The notes below the pieces were generated by a model. That model made no database searches, had not been told where the DNA came from, and saw only the letters and a list, made by a program, of their open reading frames with translations. The translations under genes and the position numbers were made by a program. From an uncultured Carboxylicivirga sp. (lineage in GTDB: Bacteria; Bacteroidota; Bacteroidia; Bacteroidales; Marinilabiliaceae), in NCBI GenBank assembly GCA_947491945.1, contig CANLLN010000003.1, forward strand, positions 62,001 to 126,000: DNA of 64,000 nt, given 5' to 3'. Of this stretch, positions 26,897 to 35,270 are shown piece after piece. Position 1 is the first letter of the stretch. Every line of letters begins with the position of its first letter.

Positions 26897-28375
26897 ATGA
26901 AAGCAAGAAACGTCTTTTACACATTTGCCATTGCAGTGATAAGTGCTGTTACTGGCGTTTATGTTTACTCGCATATCACCAAAAGCGAGCCAAAGGTAAT
27001 AACCATTAAAGAAGAGGTGCCGGCCGTTGGTCATTTTACATCAACCAATGCCAGTGGGGCATTACCCGACCTTACTCTCGCAGCTGAGCGTACAGTACAT
27101 GCTGTAGTGCATGTTAAAACACGTAGTAGGGGTAATGATTATTACTCAGGCAATCCTTTTTATGAGTTTTTCTTTGGTCCCGGCAGTGGTTATCGCCAGG
27201 AGCCTCAGCCTGTGCTGGGAGCCGGTTCGGGTGTGATTCTGACGAAAGATGGATACATTGTCACCAATAACCATGTGATTGATAAGGCGGACGAGATTGA
27301 GGTTACGCTCAATGATAAACGCACCTTTGCCGCTACGCTTGTGGGAGCCGATCCTACCTCGGATATAGCGCTTATTAAGATTGAGGCGGACGATGACCTG
27401 CCTTTTGTACCTTATGGTAGCTCCAGTGACTTAAAAGTTGGAGAGTGGGTGTTGGCTGTAGGTAACCCCTTCAACCTCACTTCAACCGTAACGGCCGGTA
27501 TTGTTAGCGCTAAGGCACGAAGCATTAATATTATAGCCAATCGTAACCAAACGTTGGGGGTAGAGTCTTTTATTCAAACGGATGCGGCTGTGAATCCTGG
27601 TAACAGTGGTGGTGCTCTCGTTAATCAGCGGGGTGAACTTGTAGGTATCAATACTGCCATTGCTTCTCGCACGGGTTCTTTTACCGGTTACTCATTTGCT
27701 GTACCGGTCACTATTGCTAAAAAGGTGGTGGGTGATCTAATGGAATTTGGTGAGGTACAGCGTGGTTTACTTGGAGTCAGCATTATTGAAATGAGTAATG
27801 TCACTGATGAGTTGGCCGATGAGTTAGGGGTAACGATTGATAATATGGAGGGTGTATTTATTGGCAGCGTTGCACCCAATGGTGGAGCCGAAGAAGCGGG
27901 CATGCGTGCCGGAGATATCATTCTGTCGGTCAATGGTGAAACAGTAAACTCGGTGCCCGAGCTACAGGAGAAAGTAAGTATGCATCGCCCCGGAGAAAAA
28001 GTGAATGTAATGGTGCTGCGCGGTGGTAAACAGAAAGACTATGAAGTTACGCTGCGTAATATTCGTGGAACCACAGGTATTATCAAGGCCAATAAATTTG
28101 ATGAGACATTGGGGGCAAGTCTTGAAGAAGTTTCGACAAGTGATTTAAGACGATTGGGAGTGCGTTATGGCATAAAAGTTGTTGATGTTGGCAATGGTAG
28201 TTTACGTAAAAGTGGGGTTAAGGAAGGATACATTATTACCAAAGTCAACGATACACCCATAAAAACGGTGGCTGATTTTAAGGCAGTAGTTGCCGGGGTA
28301 AAAGATGGCATGTTCCTAACAGGTATTTATCCAAATGGTCGTGTCGTATACTATGCTGTAAATTTGAATGATTAA
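26897..28375 (+). CDS. degP: HtrA/DegP-type periplasmic serine protease
   Basis: A Do-family protease and chaperone that removes misfolded envelope proteins. In the 492 residues an N-terminal hydrophobic segment (about 6-25) serves as signal or anchor. The trypsin-like domain has His126 (VTNNHVID), Asp156 (TSDIALIK) and Ser237 (NPGNSGGALVN), a complete triad. A linker segment YYSGNPFYEFFFGPGSGYRQ follows residue 81, in the position of the LA loop. Two PDZ domains follow (about 290-380 and 395-485), each with a G-x-hydrophobic carboxylate-binding region. Family size is normal. It is monocistronic, with a hairpin after the stop and the sigma-factor gene downstream. Confidence 0.95.
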   Translation: MKARNVFYTFAIAVISAVTGVYVYSHITKSEPKVITIKEEVPAVGHFTSTNASGALPDLTLAAERTVHAVVHVKTRSRGNDYYSGNPFYEFFFGPGSGYRQEPQPVLGAGSGVILTKDGYIVTNNHVIDKADEIEVTLNDKRTFAATLVGADPTSDIALIKIEADDDLPFVPYGSSSDLKVGEWVLAVGNPFNLTSTVTAGIVSAKARSINIIANRNQTLGVESFIQTDAAVNPGNSGGALVNQRGELVGINTAIASRTGSFTGYSFAVPVTIAKKVVGDLMEFGEVQRGLLGVSIIEMSNVTDELADELGVTIDNMEGVFIGSVAPNGGAEEAGMRAGDIILSVNGETVNSVPELQEKVSMHRPGEKVNVMVLRGGKQKDYEVTLRNIRGTTGIIKANKFDETLGASLEEVSTSDLRRLGVRYGIKVVDVGNGSLRKSGVKEGYIITKVNDTPIKTVADFKAVVAGVKDGMFLTGIYPNGRVVYYAVNLND

Positions 28376-28378
28376 AAT

Positions 28379-28412
28379 GTTTTCCAGCTAAATGGCGCGA
28401 AAGCTTGGAAAA
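28379..28412 (+). terminator. Hairpin after the HtrA gene
   Basis: TTTTCCAGCT pairs with AGCTTGGAAAA with one bulged base. No strong T-run follows, so terminator strength is uncertain; the TTG of the next promoter lies in its right arm. Confidence 0.45.
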
Positions 28413-28435
28413 TCAAGGAAAATATAGTACTTTTG
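28405..28435 (+). promoter_or_regulatory. Promoter of the primary sigma-factor gene
   Basis: TTG (28405-28407), a 20-base spacer and TACTTTTG (28428-28435): an exact Bacteroidota-type promoter, the type the encoded protein is expected to read. The start near 28442 is 16 bases before the ATG. Confidence 0.8.
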
Positions 28436-28457
28436 TGCCTGATTTTTTGATAAGGAT

Positions 28458-29318
28458 ATGAGACAACTCAAGATAACAAAGTCGATTACTAACCGCGAAA
28501 GCGCATCTTTGGATAAATATCTGCAGGAAATTGGTCGTGAAGAACTGATTTCTGTGGAAGAAGAGGTTGAGTTAGCGCAACGCATTAAAAAAGGTGATCA
28601 AATCGCTTTGGAAAAGCTGACAAGGGCCAACCTTCGATTTGTCGTTTCTGTTGCAAAACAGTACCAAAATCAGGGATTGAGCCTTCCGGATTTAATTAAT
28701 GAAGGTAATCTGGGATTGATTAAGGCTGCCGAAAAGTTCGATGAAACACGGGGCTTTAAGTTTATTTCTTACGCGGTTTGGTGGATCCGACAGTCGATTT
28801 TGCAAGCTTTAGCTGAACAGTCTCGTATTGTGCGTTTGCCTTTGAATCAGGTAGGATCGCTTAATAAAATTAACAAGGCCTATTCCAAGTTCGAGCAGGA
28901 GAATGAGCGCAAGCCTTCACCGGAAGAGCTAGCCGATAAGTTGGAGATACCAGCGGAGAAGGTAGCCGATACGATGCGTGTGTCGGGAAGACATATTTCT
29001 GTAGACGCACCCTTTGTTGAAGGTGAGGATAATAGCCTTCTTGATGTGTTGGTTAATGGTGATTCTCCCAATGCTGACAAAACTTTGATCAATGAGTCAT
29101 TGGCTCGCGAGATTGAGCGTGCCCTGGCTACCCTTACTGAGCGCGAAAGTGATATTATAAAGCTTTTCTTTGGTATCGGGTGTCAGGAGATGACGCTGGA
29201 AGAAATAGGTGAACGCTTTGGATTAACACGTGAGCGTGTGCGTCAGATCAAGGAAAAGGCAATTCGTCGTCTGCGTCATACCTCACGCAGTAAATTGCTG
29301 AAATCTTATTTAGGATAA
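28458..29318 (+). CDS. rpoD: Primary RNA polymerase sigma factor (sigma-ABfr type)
   Basis: This is the housekeeping sigma factor of Bacteroidota, which directs RNA polymerase to TAnnTTTG/TTTG promoters. It has 286 residues and lacks region 1.1, as is usual for this phylum. Region 1.2 is [16 protein letters not shown]; region 2 includes [35 protein letters not shown] and the -10-reading stretch [16 protein letters not shown]. Region 3 is about 130-200 ([15 protein letters not shown]). Region 4 has [20 protein letters not shown] with the helix-turn-helix [16 protein letters not shown]. The sequence is complete and undisturbed. It is monocistronic with a matching promoter and a strong bidirectional terminator. 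Confidence 0.97.
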   Translation: MRQLKITKSITNRESASLDKYLQEIGREELISVEEEVELAQRIKKGDQIALEKLTRANLRFVVSVAKQYQNQGLSLPDLINEGNLGLIKAAEKFDETRGFKFISYAVWWIRQSILQALAEQSRIVRLPLNQVGSLNKINKAYSKFEQENERKPSPEELADKLEIPAEKVADTMRVSGRHISVDAPFVEGEDNSLLDVLVNGDSPNADKTLINESLAREIERALATLTERESDIIKLFFGIGCQEMTLEEIGERFGLTRERVRQIKEKAIRRLRHTSRSKLLKSYLG

Positions 29319-29338
29319 TAATTAAGCATGATATTTCT

Positions 29339-29369
29339 AAAAAAGCCTCAAATTATTTCGAGGCTTTTT
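29339..29369. terminator. Bidirectional terminator overlapping the uvrB stop codon
   Basis: AAAAAGCCTC pairs perfectly with GAGGCTTTTT. It lies between convergent rpoD and uvrB, and the last codons and stop of uvrB fall inside the loop and right arm. Confidence 0.9.
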
Positions 29370-31368
29370 CATTTAATAGTCCTTCTAGTCTTTTGATTTC
29401 GTCGCGGTACTGTGCCGCTGTTATAAAGTCAAGCTCCTTAGCAGCTTTCTGCATCTCTTTGCGGGTTTTTTCAATGGCTTTTTTCAAGGCATCGCCTGTC
29501 ATGTATTCCACCACAGGATCAGCAGCTATATCTTTGTTATCGGGTCCAATATAAGCTTTTGCATTGGATGAGGCTTCAATAATGGTCGTTCGCTGTTTAT
29601 TGATTTGCGTTGGCGTGATGTTGTTCCGTTCGTTGTATTTGAGCTGTTTTTCGCGTCTGTAAAGCGTGGCGTCAATAGTTGCCTGCATACTTTTTGTGAT
29701 GGTATCGGCATACATGATTACACGGCCATTAAGGTTACGAGCGGCGCGTCCGGCGGTTTGGGTTAATGAGCGTTCTGACCGCAAAAAACCTTCTTTGTCA
29801 GCATCCAGGATGGCTACCAAAGATACTTCGGGCAAATCCAGTCCTTCTCTGAGCAGGTTAACCCCGATAAGCACATCGAAGGTTCCCAGACGTAGGTTTT
29901 CCATTATTTTAACGCGTTCCAGCGTATCCACATCGGAGTGTATGTATTCGCATTTGATGGACATGCGGCTCAGGTATTTGGTGAGTTCCTCAGCCATGCG
30001 CTTGGTGAGCGTGGTTACCAGTGTGCGTTCATTTCGATCAATGCGATCACTGATTTCATTGATAAGGTCATCAATCTGATTTTGGCTGGGGCGTACATCA
30101 ATTACCGGATCCAGCAGGCCGGTGGGACGTATCAGCTGCTCCACAATGATGCCTTCGGATTTCTCCAGTTCATAATCGGCCGGTGTGGCACTCACATAAA
30201 TTATTTGATTAATGAGTGCTTCAAATTCCTCAAATTTAAGGGGGCGGTTATCCATAGCAGCAGGTAGTCGAAAGCCATATTCAACCAGGTTTTGCTTGCG
30301 TGATTTGTCACCTCCGTACATGGCCCTAATCTGTGGTATGGTTACGTGGCTTTCATCGATAACGATCAAATAATCATCCGGGAAATAGTCCAATAGGCAG
30401 AAGGGGCGTGTTCCTTCCTCGCGGCCATCAAAGTAACGGGAATAGTTTTCGATGCCGGGACAATAGCCTAACTCGCGTATCATTTCAAGGTCATAGTTAA
30501 CACGCTCGTCTAGTCTCTTGGCCTCCTGTGTTTTGCCTTGTTCTTTCAAAAAGGCCAGATGTGCTGTTAAATCGTCCTGTATGGCGCGTATAGCTTCCTG
30601 TGTGCGTTCTTTGGACGTGATGAATATATTAGCAGGATAGATGGTGATCTGCTCCAATGATTCAATACGCTTGCCATTCTCAGGATGAAATAGCTCGATG
30701 GCTTCCACTTCATCGCCCCAGAAGATGATGCGGCAGGCATGGTCAGCGTAGGCTAGAAATATCTCAACCGTATCGCCTTTAACCCTGAAATGTCCCCTTT
30801 CGAACATTACTTCGTTGCGCGAATACAAGCTGTCAACAAGCTGTCGTAAGAAAGCGTTACGTGCCAGTGTCATGTTCTGGGAAATGCTTATCACACCGGC
30901 ATGAAAATCGTCGGGATTACCGATGCCGTATAGGCAAGAAACAGAGGATACAACAATAACATCGCGTCGACCCGACAAAAGGGCGGAGGTAGCACTTAGC
31001 CTTAATTTTTCTATTTCATCATTGATGGAAAGGTCTTTCTCGATATAGGTATCGGTAACGGGCAGGTAGGCCTCGGGCTGATAGTAATCGTAGTACGATA
31101 CAAAATATTCAACTGCATTGTTAGGAAAAAATTGCTTGAACTCACCATACAGTTGGGCTGCCAGGGTTTTATTGTGCGAAAGGATCAGTGTGGGGCGTTG
31201 TACCTGTTCAATTACATTGGCAATGGTAAATGTTTTGCCTGAGCCGGTAACACCCAATAACGACTGATGTTTGCTGCTATTTACAAGACCTTGGGTCAGC
31301 TGCTCAATCGCCTGTGGTTGATCACCGGTAGGTGCAAAATCCGATATTATCTTAAACTCCATTGGCAT
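29353..31368 (-). CDS. uvrB: UvrABC excinuclease subunit B
   Basis: UvrB is the helicase-like subunit that verifies DNA damage and recruits UvrC for nucleotide excision repair. In the 671 residues, Walker A GVTGSGKT is at 39-46. The beta-hairpin YYDYYQPEAYLP that clamps the strand starts near residue 92. The helicase motifs include VIDESHVTIPQ and QTAGRAARN, and the C-terminal UVR domain (KAAKELDFITAAQYRDEIKRL) that contacts UvrC is at about 630-665. All parts are present and length is typical. The coding end overlaps a terminator hairpin. No consensus promoter was found in the 73 bases upstream, where another terminator sits. Confidence 0.98.
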   Translation of the reverse strand: MPMEFKIISDFAPTGDQPQAIEQLTQGLVNSSKHQSLLGVTGSGKTFTIANVIEQVQRPTLILSHNKTLAAQLYGEFKQFFPNNAVEYFVSYYDYYQPEAYLPVTDTYIEKDLSINDEIEKLRLSATSALLSGRRDVIVVSSVSCLYGIGNPDDFHAGVISISQNMTLARNAFLRQLVDSLYSRNEVMFERGHFRVKGDTVEIFLAYADHACRIIFWGDEVEAIELFHPENGKRIESLEQITIYPANIFITSKERTQEAIRAIQDDLTAHLAFLKEQGKTQEAKRLDERVNYDLEMIRELGYCPGIENYSRYFDGREEGTRPFCLLDYFPDDYLIVIDESHVTIPQIRAMYGGDKSRKQNLVEYGFRLPAAMDNRPLKFEEFEALINQIIYVSATPADYELEKSEGIIVEQLIRPTGLLDPVIDVRPSQNQIDDLINEISDRIDRNERTLVTTLTKRMAEELTKYLSRMSIKCEYIHSDVDTLERVKIMENLRLGTFDVLIGVNLLREGLDLPEVSLVAILDADKEGFLRSERSLTQTAGRAARNLNGRVIMYADTITKSMQATIDATLYRREKQLKYNERNNITPTQINKQRTTIIEASSNAKAYIGPDNKDIAADPVVEYMTGDALKKAIEKTRKEMQKAAKELDFITAAQYRDEIKRLEGLLNEKASK

Positions 31369-31393
31369 TGTTTATTTAAATGTTTAAATAGAC

Positions 31394-31421
31394 AAAAAAA
31401 GAGTTGCAAATGCAACTCTTT
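31394..31421 (-). terminator. Terminator of the basic-tail barrel gene
   Basis: AAAGAGTTGC/GCAACTCTTT forms a perfect 10-bp stem with a 4-base loop. The run of seven A on the plus strand gives a U-tract on the minus-strand transcript, so it ends the gene at 31442-32278 before uvrB. Confidence 0.88.
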
Positions 31422-31441
31422 GGGTGTATCGTATAGATATT

Positions 31442-32278
31442 TTATCGTCTCTTTCTTCGCTTTTTATTGATCGATTTTAGGTTACGTTTGGATGAACTTC
31501 TGTAGTGCGATCGCGTTTTCATGTATGCTTTTCTGTTGTACTTTGGCTCGTTCTTCCAGCGGCTGTCATTAATTAGGAAGGTTAAACCCACGGAAGTGGT
31601 ATAGTAGAAGTCGTTGGACTCAGTTTGAATAATACCCCCCCCCGGTACTTCGTATTCTTTATGGCCATCTAGTTCATCTGTAAAGGGCACAGTTCCTACT
31701 GCTTCTACATTGACGCTCCATTGGGAGTTTATCCAGAGCGATAATCCGAGGCCACCAGAGAAGGAGGGCGTGATGCCGCTACTTTCATTCCATACCGATC
31801 CATATTCAAACGGAGGTGTGAAGCTTTGTCCATAAACGCCCCAGTATTTCGTTGCATTGTAATATATCAGACCTACTTGTCCAATTACATATGGGTTGAA
31901 TGTTCGTTGTTTAAAGTAGCCTAAGAGTACATTTAAAGGTTTAAACGTTGCTCCCACATTAAATTCGCCATAGAAATTATCAAACCAGGCGTTTTCCGTA
32001 TCATCGCTGGCAAACTGCGTGCCACTCATTTTGCCGCCCATCAGGCTTGCTCTCGCAGCTAAAAAGGTGGTGAGCTCTTTTTCGGCGGTTACTCCTCCGG
32101 TCATATTTGTCCGTCCATTGTCTACAAAATCGCCATAGAAGTGGTTGGCTCCAAGACGCCCTGTAACACTGAATCCTTCCCATATTCTCGGCTTTCTTCT
32201 ACGTTGAGCTCCGGACTCGGGAACAAGCATTGCGAGGAGAATAATAATAACAATAAAATATCTTAATGACAATGGCAT
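31442..32278 (-). CDS. Small outer-membrane beta-barrel with highly basic C-terminal tail
   Basis: The 278-residue product has a signal peptide (about 1-24, LAMLVPESGAQ) and begins RRRKPR after the cleavage site. The middle reads as an OmpA/OmpW-like barrel of perhaps eight strands: alternating hydrophobic residues with GANHFYGDF, GVTAEKELT, FYGEFNVGATFKPL, YVIGQVGLIYYN, GGLGLSLWINSQWSVNVEA and FYYTTSVGLTFLI. The last ~40 residues change abruptly to a Lys/Arg/Ser-rich tail ending KRRKRR, which is unlike an outer-membrane protein that finishes with an aromatic residue. The tail may lie in the periplasm and bind peptidoglycan or nucleic acid (speculative). It is monocistronic. No named family is recognised. 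Confidence 0.8.
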   Translation of the reverse strand: MPLSLRYFIVIIILLAMLVPESGAQRRRKPRIWEGFSVTGRLGANHFYGDFVDNGRTNMTGGVTAEKELTTFLAARASLMGGKMSGTQFASDDTENAWFDNFYGEFNVGATFKPLNVLLGYFKQRTFNPYVIGQVGLIYYNATKYWGVYGQSFTPPFEYGSVWNESSGITPSFSGGLGLSLWINSQWSVNVEAVGTVPFTDELDGHKEYEVPGGGIIQTESNDFYYTTSVGLTFLINDSRWKNEPKYNRKAYMKTRSHYRSSSKRNLKSINKKRRKRR

Positions 32279-32429
32279 TCGAATGTGCTTTAATTTAGGA
32301 TGTAAAAATGTAAAAAACTTTACGATTACAAAAATCTATTTGTTTCAAAGTTATCAGAAAGATGGCGTTTGAGAGGAAAAACTTTATCACCTGACTATTT
32401 TAATGAGCTAACCTTTCAATTTATTACAC

Positions 32430-33185
32430 TTAAATTTCTGAAACGGCACGAATATTTGCTTCGATAGTAGCCGTGTCGGAATAAAAGCGACTAAACTCTG
32501 CAATGCCATCGATACCTCCCATATTGATCCGTTCGTTTTTAAAGAGCATGGGTGAGGCGCTTTCTTTGCGTGCCGAGAAGTGAAATTCCCGAGCCTCTGT
32601 TTCTTTGGCTATGCGTGCAATATTATTGGGGTTAACGCCGGAACCAACGAGAATTTGAATTCGCTCGGCGGCTTGTTTGATAATTTTCTTTAGGTTATCA
32701 ATGCCTACTTCAGCTGTTTGCTCCAGACCGGAGGTAAGAATGCGCGTTACACCCAGGTCTATGAGTTGCTCCAGGGCTTCCATTGGTTCCCTGCACATAT
32801 CAAAGGCCCGATGGAATGTAAATGGAAGGTTGCCCGATGCTTCAATTAAGCGCTTGGTATTCTTTGTATCAATGTCGCCATTGGCCAGTAGGCAGCCCGA
32901 TACGATGCCGTCAGCACCCAGCTGCCGTGCCATAGCAATGTCGGCCAGCATTACCGACATCTCATCTTCATTATAGACAAAATCGCCACCCCGTGGTCGA
33001 ATGATTACAAATACCTTTAGCGTCTTAGCTTTTTCCTTTACTAACTTTATCATGCCGGCACTCGGCGTAGTGCCACCTTCAAAAAGATTATCGCATAGTT
33101 CAACACGCTGGGCGCCCGCGGTTTGCGCATTTAGAGCAGACTGAACCGAGTCGATACAGACTTCAAACGAAATATTTTTATTCAT
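32430..33185 (-). CDS. cutC: CutC family protein
   Basis: CutC proteins form a TIM barrel and were first linked to copper tolerance; their actual reaction is unsettled, so the copper label should be used with care. The 251-residue product has FEVCIDSVQSALNAQTAGAQRVELCDNLFEGGTTPS, typical of the family. FVIIRPRGGDFVY, LPFTFHRAFDMCREPMEAL and ILTSGLEQTA follow in the expected order. Conserved Cys residues lie in EVCID and ELCDN. Its start overlaps the end of the upstream acyl-CoA ligase gene by 8 bases, so translation is probably coupled, though the two activities have no obvious connection. Confidence 0.93.
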   Translation of the reverse strand: MNKNISFEVCIDSVQSALNAQTAGAQRVELCDNLFEGGTTPSAGMIKLVKEKAKTLKVFVIIRPRGGDFVYNEDEMSVMLADIAMARQLGADGIVSGCLLANGDIDTKNTKRLIEASGNLPFTFHRAFDMCREPMEALEQLIDLGVTRILTSGLEQTAEVGIDNLKKIIKQAAERIQILVGSGVNPNNIARIAKETEAREFHFSARKESASPMLFKNERINMGGIDGIAEFSRFYSDTATIEANIRAVSEI

Positions 33186-35091
33186 TATTATTCAAAAAAG
33201 TTCTTAAGTTATGAGCGTTAGTCTCTGATAAAAAGTTTTTGGCTTTCGGGCTGTAAAGATAGTCAATCTCCTCAGAAAAATGAGCTTCTACTTTTGGACG
33301 TACAACCTTCATTGTGCTGTTGAGCAACTTATTTTGTTCGGTAAAGCTCTCTTTTAATATTACCAATGTGCTGGGTAGCCAGCGTGCCGGAAAGTTAAAA
33401 TGCGCCTCTTCTTTTAAAGTATTTAGTTCTTCCTGTATGATTTGAAGAACATTGGCCAGTGCCTCATCCGAATCTTTTGACTGACTGTTTTGCTTCAGCC
33501 AGGCATTGATTTTCTCTTTGTTGGGTACAATCAAACCGCTGGTAAAAGGATTCTGATTGTTATGCAGAATAAACTGATCAATATATTCACAGTGGTCAAT
33601 AATGGCCTCTTCAATTCCTTCTGGGCTGTATTTCTCACCATCGGCACCTATCAGCAAGCTTTTAAAACGACCCAATACATACAAATAATTATTTGCATCC
33701 AGATAGCCCAGATCGCCGGTATAGAGCCAGCCTTCTTTGATGGTGTCTTGTGTCGCTTCTTCATTGCGCCAGTAGCCCTGCATTACATTTTCACCACGGA
33801 TTACAATTTCACCTTTCTGTCCCGTTGCTAGTGTTTTGCCCTCATCATCACATATTTTAATTTCCAGATTGTTTACCACTTTTCCTGAGGATCCCAACTT
33901 GTGAAATTTGGGTGTATTAGCCGAAATGATGGGAGAGGCCTCGCTGAGTCCATAGCCCTGATACATTGGAATACCGATGGCATAGAAGAAGCGTTGCAAA
34001 TCAATGTCGAGGAGAGCGCCACCGCCAATAAAATATTGCAGTTGACCGCCAAAGCGTTCTTTTATCTTGCCGAAGATAAGCTTTTTATAGAAGGCGTAGA
34101 GGGGATAGCTTAATTTCTTAAGCCCCTTGCCGGCATCATCACCATTGCCATTATACCAGTAGGCAAAGTGAAGACCCGAGCGGAAAAGCTTGTTTGCAAG
34201 CGCCCCTTTGCCCTCGATGCCTTTTTCTATGTTCTTCTTAAAATTTTTTGCCAAGGCTGGTACGCTCATTAATATTTCAGGTTTAATTTCCTGCATATTG
34301 GTAACGAAGTTCTTGAGTGTTTCGTGTTGGTTGCGACCGTTTTGTACACAGGCGATGGAGGCACCTTTATGCATAAAGGAATACAATGCTGCAGTGTGTG
34401 CAAAGGCATGATCCCAGGGGAGGATGACCAGTGTTTTATAATGTTGTGGCACATTAATATAGCTAAAGGCCTGTTCTACATTAGCGGTGTAGTTACGGTG
34501 CGAAAGGATGATTCCCTTAGGATCTGCTGTAGTACCCGATGTGTAGCAGATGTTTGCGTGTGTTTCGGGTTTTACAGCTTGCATTTTTTGACTGAGAGCC
34601 GCTGGGTGTTGCGCAGTATATTCTTTTCCAAGCTTCAGGAAATCGTTTATTGCAATTTCAGCCTCCTTAAGATCTTCAATGTCATCCAAAACGATTATTC
34701 GCTTTAGGCTTGTTAGCTCATTTCCGACCTGGCGTATCTTGTTCAGTTGATTTCTCGAAACAATGATGGTCTCAGCTTGGGAGTGGTTAAGGCGAAATAT
34801 CAGATCACTATCAGCTTCCAGCTTGGTGGATAGCGGTACATTGATGGCCCCCAGGTATAATATAGCCAACTCGCTTACAAGCCATAGGCGTCGGCCTTCC
34901 GAGAGGAGTGCAACCCGATCTTTTTCTTTAATACCCAAAGCCAGTAACCCATTGGCAAATTGGTGTACCTGAGTCTGAATTTGTTGATACGAATAGGATT
35001 TATATTGGGTGTTGGTTTTCTCCCAAATAAGGGCGTTATCCGGATGCTTGGCAACACTATCTTCAAAGAAGTCAATTATACTCTTCATCAT
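33178..35091 (-). CDS. Long-chain fatty acid-CoA ligase (AMP-forming)
   Basis: This adenylate-forming enzyme activates fatty acids to acyl-CoA through an acyl-AMP intermediate. The 637-residue product has the P-loop signature YTSGTTADPKG (183-193), the GYGLSEASPI motif near the acyl pocket, and YTGDLGYLDANNYLYVLGR with the ribose-binding Asp. The C-terminal lid follows, with KYSPEGIEEAI; here a Lys/Glu-Lys-Tyr segment replaces the more usual GENV. Length and the FGGQLQYFIGGGALL stretch match long-chain members (FadD15-like). It is the first gene of the unit with cutC. The substrate range cannot be read from sequence. Confidence 0.92.
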   Translation of the reverse strand: MMKSIIDFFEDSVAKHPDNALIWEKTNTQYKSYSYQQIQTQVHQFANGLLALGIKEKDRVALLSEGRRLWLVSELAILYLGAINVPLSTKLEADSDLIFRLNHSQAETIIVSRNQLNKIRQVGNELTSLKRIIVLDDIEDLKEAEIAINDFLKLGKEYTAQHPAALSQKMQAVKPETHANICYTSGTTADPKGIILSHRNYTANVEQAFSYINVPQHYKTLVILPWDHAFAHTAALYSFMHKGASIACVQNGRNQHETLKNFVTNMQEIKPEILMSVPALAKNFKKNIEKGIEGKGALANKLFRSGLHFAYWYNGNGDDAGKGLKKLSYPLYAFYKKLIFGKIKERFGGQLQYFIGGGALLDIDLQRFFYAIGIPMYQGYGLSEASPIISANTPKFHKLGSSGKVVNNLEIKICDDEGKTLATGQKGEIVIRGENVMQGYWRNEEATQDTIKEGWLYTGDLGYLDANNYLYVLGRFKSLLIGADGEKYSPEGIEEAIIDHCEYIDQFILHNNQNPFTSGLIVPNKEKINAWLKQNSQSKDSDEALANVLQIIQEELNTLKEEAHFNFPARWLPSTLVILKESFTEQNKLLNSTMKVVRPKVEAHFSEEIDYLYSPKAKNFLSETNAHNLRTFLNNNE

Positions 35092-35270
35092 GATTCAATA
35101 TTTTCGGCAACGAATATAGTGCAAAAATCTATAACGTGTTCGTTTTCGCCCACCTGGTGTATCAATGCGTACATATTGTTAATTTATTTATGAATATAAG
35201 TGATTAATAAACAGAGTTTAGGTGTGGTTGGCCTGAAGGTTGTTGTAGTATGCTCGTTATTTAAAAACTA

